This document shows positions 54,054-60,530 of a stretch of DNA of 60,530 nucleotides, one piece after another. This stretch comes from Eubacterium sp. (GTDB taxonomy: Bacteria > Bacillota > Clostridia > Lachnospirales > Lachnospiraceae): assembly GCA_017437905.1 (NCBI GenBank), contig JAFRWY010000086.1, positions 1 through 60,530 of the forward strand, in the 5' to 3' direction. Numbering within the stretch: position 1 is the stretch's first letter; the number at the start of each line of letters is the position of its first letter. The notes beneath the pieces are model-generated. The model ran no database searches. It worked only from the letters and a program-made list of their open reading frames with translations, and had not been told where the DNA came from. The position numbers and the translations under genes were made by a program.

Positions 54054-55184
54054 ATGATCAGGATCAGAGAGGTAAAGACGAAGAAGGAACAGCGGGCGTT
54101 TGTTCATTTTCCGCTGAAGCTGTATAAGGGCAATGAGTATTATGTGCCCATGTTCTATAACAGTGAGTTTGACATTTTCAAACCCGATTATGCATTCAAT
54201 AAGGTCTGCGATTCCGCCTGCTTCCTTGCACTAAAGGACGGCGAGGTGGTGGGACGGATCCAGGGGATCATCCAGAGGGAAGCCAACGAAAAATGGGGAC
54301 AGAAGCGTGTCCGTTTTACCCGGTTTGATTCCATCGATGATGTAAATGTGGCTGCGGCGCTCTTTACACGTGTGGAACGCTGGGCAAGAGAGAAGGGGAT
54401 GGAGGAATTCGTCGGTCCGCTTGGGTATTCGGATCTGGAACGTGAGGGCCTTCTGATCGAAGGCTTTGACCAGCCCCAGACCTTTGAGGAACAGTATAAT
54501 TACCCCTACTACCAGAAACTGATCGAAGCCTACGGCTTTGAGAAGGAGGCGGACTGGCTGGAGCACCAGCTTTACGCACCGGAGGAGAGGGCAGATCAGC
54601 TGGTTACCATCAGCCAGCGTCTGCTGGATCGTTTCGGACTGGAACTGGTTCAGGCAAAATCCAATAAAGAGATCATTGAAAAGCATATCCAGAAGGTCTT
54701 TAAGGTGGTGGAGACGGCATACTCCAGACTGTATGGCACCATGCCTCTGAACCAGGAGATCATCGACAATTACGTCAAGGACTTTAACCTGATCGTTCGT
54801 CCCCAGGACCTGGTGATGATCTATGACAAGAATCAGGAAATGGTGGCGTTTGCACTGATGTTCCCGTCCACTTCCGAGGCGGTACGGCTGTCCAACGGCC
54901 ATATCACGCCGGCCTTCATCAAGCGCTTCCTGCATGACAAGAAGCACCCGAAGGTTATGGATCTCGGTCTGATCGGCGTTCTTCCGGAATATGAGGCAAA
55001 GGGTGTGGTCATGATCATGATCGGTCTTCTGGTCAACCTGTTGATCGAGACGGATCTGGACCATCTGGAAACGAACCTGGTACTGGAAGACAACTACAAT
55101 ATGCTGAATATCTTCAAGCATTTTGAAAAACGTCAGAACAAGCGGAGAAGAGTATTTAAGAAGAAGATTGGAACGGAACAGTAA
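54054..55184 (+). CDS. GNAT-fold acyltransferase-like protein
   Basis: ATG 54054 follows AAGGGGG by 9 bases; upstream starts fall in the terminator. A 376-residue protein that begins MIRIREVKTKKEQRAFVHFP and has FPLKLYKGNEYYVPMFY, PLGYSDLEREGLLIEGFDQP and an acetyl-CoA-site-like segment (DLGLIGVLPEYEAKGV) near 303. The family is widespread in Clostridia and Bacteroidetes as a conserved N-acyltransferase-like protein of unknown substrate. Context suggests a lipid-linked acyl transfer. Confidence 0.85.
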   Translation: MIRIREVKTKKEQRAFVHFPLKLYKGNEYYVPMFYNSEFDIFKPDYAFNKVCDSACFLALKDGEVVGRIQGIIQREANEKWGQKRVRFTRFDSIDDVNVAAALFTRVERWAREKGMEEFVGPLGYSDLEREGLLIEGFDQPQTFEEQYNYPYYQKLIEAYGFEKEADWLEHQLYAPEERADQLVTISQRLLDRFGLELVQAKSNKEIIEKHIQKVFKVVETAYSRLYGTMPLNQEIIDNYVKDFNLIVRPQDLVMIYDKNQEMVAFALMFPSTSEAVRLSNGHITPAFIKRFLHDKKHPKVMDLGLIGVLPEYEAKGVVMIMIGLLVNLLIETDLDHLETNLVLEDNYNMLNIFKHFEKRQNKRRRVFKKKIGTEQ

Positions 55185-55187
55185 TAT

Positions 55188-56912
55188 ATGGTTTATTCGG
55201 ATTATAAATCTGTCGACGGAGATATGTTCGAAGTCTTCATCCGGAACGGGGCATCGGAACTGCATAAGAATATAAAGAAGGTCAACGATCTGAATGTCTT
55301 CCCGATCCCGGACGGAGATACCGGAGACAACATGTATCTTACCATCGCCGGAGGGATCCGGGAAATGCTCCGGGAACAGGATCACCGTCTCTGGAAGAAG
55401 GCCCGCGCGCTTGCAGGCGGAATGCTTCTTGCGGCCAGGGGAAACAGCGGTGTCATTCTGTCCCAGATCTTTGCCGGGATCAGTAACGGACTCGGAGAAT
55501 ATGAAAAGGTAACACTGAAGGAACTGACAGAGGCTTTTATGGCCGGCGTTGACCGGGCATATGAGACGGTAGTGAAGCCGGTGGAAGGGACCATCCTGAC
55601 CGTGGCAAGAGAGTCTGCCCAGCTGATGCAGTTCACCGATGAGGAGACCACCCTCGGTGAGTATTCGGATCACCTGCTCAGCGCCATGCATGATTCCCTG
55701 GCGAATACGCCGGAACTTCTGGATGTGCTGAAGGAAGCGGGAGTTGTGGACAGTGGCGGAGCCGGACTCTATATGATCGCCAAAGGTGCAGCCCGGGTAG
55801 TCCGGGGAGATGTCGATCCTGAGGAGGGGGCTTCGGAACCGGCCGGTTCCCTGCAGCAGGCAGGCGGTGCGGCACCGAAGATGGATCTTTCCCTCTTTAC
55901 GGCGGACAGTGTTCTGGAGTATGGCTACTGCACGGAATTCCTGCTCCGGCTGATGCATGCAAAGACCGATGTGGAGCATTTTGATGAGAAGGTGATCGTC
56001 GATTATCTTTCCACCATCGGTGACTCCATCGTATGCTTTAAGGATGACACCATCGTAAAGGTACATGTGCATACCATGACGCCCTCAAAGGCGCTGGATT
56101 TCTGTCAGCAGTTCGGTGAATTCCTGACGCTGAAGATCGAGAATATGATGCTGCAGCATAACAATCATGTGCTGCAGAAGGAAGATACGGCACCGGAGGA
56201 TGCGGACGAAGAGGAAGAGTCTGCGATCCCCACGGTGAAGAGGAAGAGAAGACCCTATGCTACCTGCGTGGTGACCAACGGACAGGGGATCATCGACATT
56301 TTCCGGGAAATGGGCGCGGACGAGGTCCTGATCGGCGGACAGGGAAAGAACCCTTCGGCTCAGGATTTTATCGCCTGTTTCGACCGGCTGAACGCAGATT
56401 CGATCTTCGTCTTCCCCAACAATTCGAATATCATCATGGCGGCGGAACAGGCAGCGGAGCTCTACGGGGATTCCCGGGTTTTCGTGATCCCCTCCAAGTC
56501 CATCGGCCAGGCCTACACTGCCATGTCCATGCTGGATATCAGCTTTGATACACCGGAGGAGGTGCGGGACAATTTCCTGGAGAACATGAACTATGCCGAG
56601 ACCGGTATGGTCTGCAAGGCCTGCAGGGATTACGCCTCGGAAGATGTGGTGGTAACGGAAGAAGATTACGTGGGCCTTTCGGCGAAGCAGCTGCTCAGTG
56701 CCTCGCCGGATAAGGTAATGGCCCTGAAGGAGCTTTGTGTGAAGCTGGGGATCGAGGACCGGGATATTGCCACCGTGATCTTCGGAACGGATGCTACGGA
56801 GGAGGACCGGGAGAGGGTAAGGGAACTCTTTGCCGGGGAGTGGCCGTCGAAGGAGTTCTATGAGATTGACGGACAGCAGGAGCTGTATGATGTAGTCGTG
56901 ATTCTTGAGTGA
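55188..56912 (+). CDS. fakA: Fatty acid kinase subunit FakA (DAK2/DhaL domain)
   Basis: A 574-residue cytosolic kinase. The DhaL ATP-binding domain (about 5-205) has NVFPIPDGDTGDNM with the Mg-binding Asp residues, and ARGNSGVILSQIFAG. A middle domain and a C-terminal DegV-like half (ATCVVTNGQGIIDIFREMGA ... PNNSNIIMAAEQA) complete the FakA layout. With a DegV (FakB) protein holding the fatty acid, it makes acyl phosphate, the substrate of PlsX or PlsY. It lies 3 bases after the acyltransferase-like gene. S. aureus FakA is about 550 residues. Confidence 0.94.
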   Translation: MVYSDYKSVDGDMFEVFIRNGASELHKNIKKVNDLNVFPIPDGDTGDNMYLTIAGGIREMLREQDHRLWKKARALAGGMLLAARGNSGVILSQIFAGISNGLGEYEKVTLKELTEAFMAGVDRAYETVVKPVEGTILTVARESAQLMQFTDEETTLGEYSDHLLSAMHDSLANTPELLDVLKEAGVVDSGGAGLYMIAKGAARVVRGDVDPEEGASEPAGSLQQAGGAAPKMDLSLFTADSVLEYGYCTEFLLRLMHAKTDVEHFDEKVIVDYLSTIGDSIVCFKDDTIVKVHVHTMTPSKALDFCQQFGEFLTLKIENMMLQHNNHVLQKEDTAPEDADEEEESAIPTVKRKRRPYATCVVTNGQGIIDIFREMGADEVLIGGQGKNPSAQDFIACFDRLNADSIFVFPNNSNIIMAAEQAAELYGDSRVFVIPSKSIGQAYTAMSMLDISFDTPEEVRDNFLENMNYAETGMVCKACRDYASEDVVVTEEDYVGLSAKQLLSASPDKVMALKELCVKLGIEDRDIATVIFGTDATEEDRERVRELFAGEWPSKEFYEIDGQQELYDVVVILE

Positions 56913-56977
56913 GTACTATGTGAGAGAACAATCTGCGGAAAAATAAGCTGCAGGATTTCGTATAAAGGGGGAAATGT

Positions 56978-57898
56978 ATGAGAAAATTTGCGGTATTTAC
57001 GGATTCAACCTGTAACCTGACCAGAGAAGAGATGCAGTGGGTCGGGATCCAGGAGATCATTCCGTTCCACATTTATATTAATGATAAAGAATATCTTGCC
57101 AGCGGAGACTGGGAATCCATCAGCGCGAAGGAATATTATGAGACCATCAAGAACGGTGCTACGATGCGTTCCTCGAATGCGACGGTTGCACAGTATGAGA
57201 AGGCCTTCCGGGTTGTGCTGGAGCAGGGTATGGATGTTCTGTCCATTTCCTGTACGGCTGTACTTTCCAGATCCTTCCATGAAAGCGTTGCGGCGGCCAA
57301 ACGTCTGCAGGAGGAATTCCCGGAAGCCAAGATCATCTGCATCGACAGTCATGGATGCCAATATTCCATGTCATTGCTGATCGAGGAGGCATGCCGCCAG
57401 AGGGATGAGGGCAGGAACATCGAAGAGGTCAGTGAGTGGGTTGAGAAGGAGAAGCAGTGCTTCAATGAAGTCGGCACCGTGGAGCGGCTGAGTTACCTCC
57501 GGAAGGCGGGACGTATCAGTGCATCGGCGGCATTCTTCGGCGGGGCATTCAGTATAAAGCCGATCATCGTTTATGATGAGGTGGGCAACAACGTGGCTAT
57601 CGAGAAGGTGCGCGGCCGGAAGGCATCCATGGAGCGTTCGGCGGAGCTTTGTGCAGAGTATATCCGCCCCGAGAAATTCTCCAAGGTCGGCATCGCACAT
57701 GCGGACTGTCTCGAGGAGGCAAAGCAGCTGGGGGAAATGATCCGCCGGAAATGCAAAGAGAAGGGGCATACGGCAGAGCTTTCCTTCCATTACGGTTACG
57801 TGGAATCCGGTGTCGGTTCTTCGGTCGGACCGGGTACGCTGATCGTCGGTTTCTATGGGAAGCCTGAGCTGCGTTCCCTGCATAATAAGAAAGGCTGA
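56978..57898 (+). CDS. DegV family protein, probable FakB partner of FakA
   Basis: A 306-residue protein starting FAVFTDSTCNLTREEMQ, with the lipid-loop segment SCTAVLSRSFHESVAAA near 90, RLSYLRKAGRISASAAFFGG near 170 and the closing GSSVGPGTLIVGFYGK. It presents a fatty acid to FakA. Position directly after fakA and before plsX makes it the best FakB candidate. The loop differs from the common SSGLSGT. Confidence 0.93.
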   Translation: MRKFAVFTDSTCNLTREEMQWVGIQEIIPFHIYINDKEYLASGDWESISAKEYYETIKNGATMRSSNATVAQYEKAFRVVLEQGMDVLSISCTAVLSRSFHESVAAAKRLQEEFPEAKIICIDSHGCQYSMSLLIEEACRQRDEGRNIEEVSEWVEKEKQCFNEVGTVERLSYLRKAGRISASAAFFGGAFSIKPIIVYDEVGNNVAIEKVRGRKASMERSAELCAEYIRPEKFSKVGIAHADCLEEAKQLGEMIRRKCKEKGHTAELSFHYGYVESGVGSSVGPGTLIVGFYGKPELRSLHNKKG

Positions 57899-57930
57899 TG
57901 TGTAAGATGCACGTCATTTGGAGGTAAAGG

Positions 57931-58947
57931 ATGAGGGTTTTAGTTGATTGCCAGGGCGCTGATAACAGCCCCGCGGCAGAGGTGGAAGGGGCGCTTCTGG
58001 CCCTGAAGGCAATTCCGGAACTCCGGGTGGTACTGCTCGGGGATGAAGAGAAGATCCGGGAGGTGATCTCCAGGCATAAGATCCGGACGCCGCGTCTTGA
58101 GATCGTACATGCACCGGATGAGGTGACCGGAAATGACAAGCCGACGGATGCAATCCGTCTGAAGAAGGACAGTTCCTTGATCCGGGGTATCCGGATGCTC
58201 CGTGAGGATGATACGGTGGATGCTTTGGTTTCCAACGGTGCCTCCGGTGTACTTGTGGCTGCGGCAACCCTGCGGATCGGAAGGATCGAAGGGGTGAGAC
58301 GGCCTGCATTTTGTCCCATGGTCCCCAACATGCTGGGTACGCCGGTGGGTGTCTGTGACAGCGGGGCAAATGTGGATGTAACTCCGGAGATGCTTCAGCA
58401 GTTTGCCATCATGGGAACCCATTATATGCAGGTGTTCCGCGGGATCGAGAACCCCAGGGTCGGACTTCTGAATATCGGGAAGGAAGAAGAGAAGGGAGAT
58501 GATCTCCGGAGAGAAGCCTATAAGCTTCTGGAGAAGACACCGGGGATCAATTTCTGCGGGAATATGGAAGCCAGAGAGTTCCTCAGCGGAGAGTATGATC
58601 TGGTCGTAGCGGACGGTTTCTCCGGAAATGTACTCTGCAAGTGTGCAGAGGGTACCGCGCTTGAGGTGTTAAAGCGCCTGAAGCGGGACATCAATTCGAA
58701 GAAGAAGTACCAGATGGGCGGCCTTCTGATGAAGAAGATGTTTGAGGAAGAGAAGGAGTTCATGAACTATCTGAACTATGGCGGATGTGCGTTGCTCGGA
58801 TGTGAGAAGGTGATCATCAAGGGCCACGGAAGCAGTGACAGGATCGCAACGAAGGTAAGCATCGAACAGGCCTGCAAGATGCTGAAAGGCGGTATGAACG
58901 AAAGAATCAGAGAGTCGATCGCAAGGATCGAAGGAGAGGAGCAGTAG
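57931..58947 (+). CDS. plsX: PlsX-type acyl-ACP:phosphate acyltransferase
   Basis: A 338-residue enzyme that interconverts acyl-ACP and acyl phosphate for phosphatidic acid synthesis. Family motifs: VDCQGADNSP at the start (the second residue after Asp differs from the usual DAMGGD), LVSNGASGVLVAAATLRIGR, RPAFCPMVPN, LLNIGKEEEKGDDL, FCGNMEAREFLSGEYDLVVADGF and the final GCALLGCEKVIIKGHG. The divergent start and local context suggest a second, specialised PlsX rather than the housekeeping copy (inference). Its stop is 2 bases before the ACP gene. Confidence 0.92.
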   Translation: MRVLVDCQGADNSPAAEVEGALLALKAIPELRVVLLGDEEKIREVISRHKIRTPRLEIVHAPDEVTGNDKPTDAIRLKKDSSLIRGIRMLREDDTVDALVSNGASGVLVAAATLRIGRIEGVRRPAFCPMVPNMLGTPVGVCDSGANVDVTPEMLQQFAIMGTHYMQVFRGIENPRVGLLNIGKEEEKGDDLRREAYKLLEKTPGINFCGNMEAREFLSGEYDLVVADGFSGNVLCKCAEGTALEVLKRLKRDINSKKKYQMGGLLMKKMFEEEKEFMNYLNYGGCALLGCEKVIIKGHGSSDRIATKVSIEQACKMLKGGMNERIRESIARIEGEEQ

Positions 58948-58949
58948 AA

Positions 58950-59177
58950 ATGTTTGAAGAGATCAGAGCCATGTTGGCAAAGCAGCTGAAGATCAAGGAT
59001 CCTTCGGTGATCCGTCCGGATTCCAAGATCAAGGAGGAACTGGGAGCGGATTCCATCGACGTCCTGCAGATCCTTCTGACACTGGAGGAAGAGCGGGGGA
59101 TCACCATCCCGGATGAGGAACTGGCAACCTTCACGGTTGTACAGGATGTGGTAGATTATCTGGAGAAGCAGCTGTAA
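58950..59177 (+). CDS. acpP: Acyl carrier protein
   Basis: A 75-residue carrier. ELGADSIDVLQILLTLEEE holds the Ser that takes the phosphopantetheine arm; DSI replaces the usual DSL. Length and acidic helices fit ACP. It is 2 bases from plsX and 1 base from the next gene, so translation is coupled. It probably carries acyl chains for PlsX or the acyl ligase. Confidence 0.93.
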   Translation: MFEEIRAMLAKQLKIKDPSVIRPDSKIKEELGADSIDVLQILLTLEEERGITIPDEELATFTVVQDVVDYLEKQL

Positions 59178-59178
59178 G

Positions 59179-59913
59179 ATGATTCAGGACTTAAAAGCAG
59201 ACTTTACATCTACATATAAGGGATTCAAGCTGAACCGGATCCTGGAACCACAGTACAGGCATCTGCTCCTGATGTTGTTCTGGCCGTTCTTTCTGGCCTC
59301 CTTCTTCATCTCGGAACAGATGGCCGTGGACAGAGGATTCACGATCGTGCACTGTGCGCTGGATGATCAGATCCCGTTCTGCGAGTACTTTGTCATTCCG
59401 TACGTGATCTGGTATCCCTTCTGGATCCTGATGGTGCTTTACACGGTAGCCTTTGATGTCCCGGCCTTTATCAAGTTCATGAAGTATATGATGATGACCC
59501 TTTCACTGGCGCTCTTCATCTATCTCTTCTGGCCCAGCGGACATGACATGTGGCCGGAGAAGTTCCCGCGGGAAAACTTCTTCACCTGGATCGTGGGACT
59601 GATCTATAAGGCGGATCATCCGACGAATATCTGTCCGTCGGAGCATGTCTCCACGGCCTTCGGTGTGGTGATGGCAGCCTACAGCACGAAGCGCCTATCC
59701 ACAAAGAAGTGGATGATCTACTTCTGGACGGAAGCCATCCTGGTGGCGTTCTCAGTGGTGTTCATCAAGCAGCATTCCATCATCGACGTTGCAGCGGCTG
59801 TTCCGCTGATCTTCGTCGGATATCTCTGGGCGTATTTTCCGGACCACCAGAAGAAGTGGAAGAAGAAGAGAGCAGCGAAGCGGAAGGCGGCAGAAGCCAC
59901 GCCGCCGGAGTAA
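59179..59913 (+). CDS. PAP2 family membrane phosphatase
   Basis: A 244-residue protein with about six membrane helices. The active-site motifs C2 (CPSEHVSTAF near 154) and C3 (KQHSIIDVAAAVP near 198, with His and Asp) are present. The C1 motif KxxxxxxRP is not clear; KADHPTN stands near its expected place. It may dephosphorylate phosphatidic acid or a related lipid phosphate. The tail is very basic (KKWKKKRAAKRKA). It closes the lipid operon. Confidence 0.88.
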   Translation: MIQDLKADFTSTYKGFKLNRILEPQYRHLLLMLFWPFFLASFFISEQMAVDRGFTIVHCALDDQIPFCEYFVIPYVIWYPFWILMVLYTVAFDVPAFIKFMKYMMMTLSLALFIYLFWPSGHDMWPEKFPRENFFTWIVGLIYKADHPTNICPSEHVSTAFGVVMAAYSTKRLSTKKWMIYFWTEAILVAFSVVFIKQHSIIDVAAAVPLIFVGYLWAYFPDHQKKWKKKRAAKRKAAEATPPE

Positions 59914-59961
59914 AATGTAACGTAAAACCGTGGCTGGGGACGATGAGACCTGGTCAAGCGG

Positions 59962-60155
59962 AATTACTATTCACAGTCCACAGCGTCGGTCGTCGCCCAT
60001 CCGCACCGTACCGGTGCGTCTGTCGCCACTACGTGGCTTGAGGCGCCGACGAGCCGTGGCCATTCCTGCTTCGCAGGAGAAAAAAGAACATCCACATGAC
60101 CATGAGCGTAAACGCTCGGTCATGTGGATGTTCTTTTTTACTGTGAATAGTAATT
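59962..60155. repeat. 194-bp palindrome-rich element with 16-bp perfect inverted ends
   Basis: AATTACTATTCACAGT (59962-59977) and ACTGTGAATAGTAATT (60140-60155) are perfect inverted repeats. Between them lie hairpins CGCACCG/CGGTGCG, GCCAC/GTGGC, TCCTGC/GCAGGA and a 22-bp terminator stem. No protein gene is inside. Confidence 0.88.
60080..60139 (+). terminator. Bidirectional terminator inside the 194-bp element
   Basis: A perfect 22-bp stem (60080-60101 with 60118-60139) with A6 and T6 ends and an inner GAGCG/CGCTC stem separates the PAP2 gene and the convergent AAA+ gene. Confidence 0.95.
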
Positions 60156-60164
60156 AGCTTATCG

Positions 60165-60530
60165 TCAGTCGTCCTGGGGACGTTCAAGTGCCGCATGTGT
60201 TTCGGACTCGATCATATCCTCACGTACGAAGGTCAGAAGATCGTCTTCCGTCATGTTCTCATCCTGTACGATACGGGTTGCCTGACGGTCGATGCAACGC
60301 TCGAAGTAGTTACGAACCAGACGCGCATTTGCGAAGTTCTTGGTCTTGCCGTCTACCATGCCGCGGAGATAAGCCTCTGCCATGGTTGCTGCGTTCGGTG
60401 TCAGAACGTAATCCGTCTCCTTGCACATGTACTTGAAGATCTCCATCAGCTCGCCGGCCTGATAATCCGGGAAATGGATGTACTTGTTGAAACGGGAACG
60501 AAGACCGGGGTTGGATTCGATGAACTCAAC
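60165..60530 (-). CDS. AAA+ ATPase, CbbX/SpoVK-like, 3' part only
   Basis: The frame stays open to the window edge, so the 5' part is missing. The visible 121 residues begin EFIESNPGLRSRFNKYIHFP, the sensor/arginine-finger segment (GLRSRF) of the CbbX/SpoVK AAA+ group, followed by the helical lid (NFANARLVRNYFERCIDRQA) and an acidic tail. These ATPases remodel other proteins. The Walker motifs must lie beyond the window. Confidence 0.87.
   Translation of the reverse strand, partial: VEFIESNPGLRSRFNKYIHFPDYQAGELMEIFKYMCKETDYVLTPNAATMAEAYLRGMVDGKTKNFANARLVRNYFERCIDRQATRIVQDENMTEDDLLTFVREDMIESETHAALERPQDD

Overview
The window looks like part of a chromosome from an anaerobic Clostridia bacterium, most likely a member of the Lachnospiraceae. 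This is inferred from gene content and style: mid GC, strong AGGAGG ribosome sites, TTG starts, a perfect CIRCE/HrcA heat-shock operator, both a bifurcating trimeric and a group-B-like [FeFe] hydrogenase, a paired HTH protein and receptor kinase, several Trp/Tyr cell-wall-binding repeat proteins, and a VTC/DUF4956 pair. No rRNA, tRNA, CRISPR array, insertion sequence or prophage gene was seen.

Region by region. 1-9263 holds five same-strand genes for membrane proteins. Three carry Gln-rich tandem-repeat tails that should face the cytoplasm, one is a 1369-residue von Willebrand A protein and one an Ig-like membrane protein; I find no described system that matches. 9367-13242 carries a STAS protein, a CBS-type manganese pyrophosphatase, a DegV protein and a small membrane protein. 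13479-18241 carries a sodium/solute symporter, an HTH/kinase pair and a secreted wall-binding protein. 18486-28090 has an ABC exporter with a shortened permease, the VTC/DUF4956 pair, an NRPS-like A-T-C protein with an esterase, and a cation/proton antiporter. 28351-32698 is a substrate-binding-protein ABC importer followed, across a 265-bp palindrome-rich element, by the group-B-like hydrogenase. 32889-38944 includes tatD, a CIRCE-controlled hsp20, an ECF sigma gene broken by an in-frame TAG, its putative anti-sigma partner and a wall-anchored serpin. 39197-46258 has a large GH2 beta-galactosidase and a GGDEF/EAL protein. 46361-50522 is the hydABC operon behind a promoter with five phased AGTGAAG repeats. 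51437-59913 is a lipid cluster: acyl ligase, DegV, acyltransferase-like protein, FakA, DegV (FakB-like), PlsX, ACP and a PAP2 phosphatase. The window ends in the 3' part of an AAA+ ATPase gene.

How the parts fit. The last cluster reads as a route for activating fatty acids: DegV proteins hold them, FakA phosphorylates them, PlsX and ACP exchange acyl phosphate and acyl-ACP, and the PAP2 enzyme may handle lipid phosphates. The two hydrogenases fit a fermentative anaerobe that balances ferredoxin and NADH through hydrogen. Several genes concern the cell surface: the vWA operon, four wall-repeat proteins and the serpin. Two perfect-ended palindromic elements (30924-31188 and 59962-60155), plus a third hairpin cluster near 50.7 kb, may be one family of non-coding repeats.
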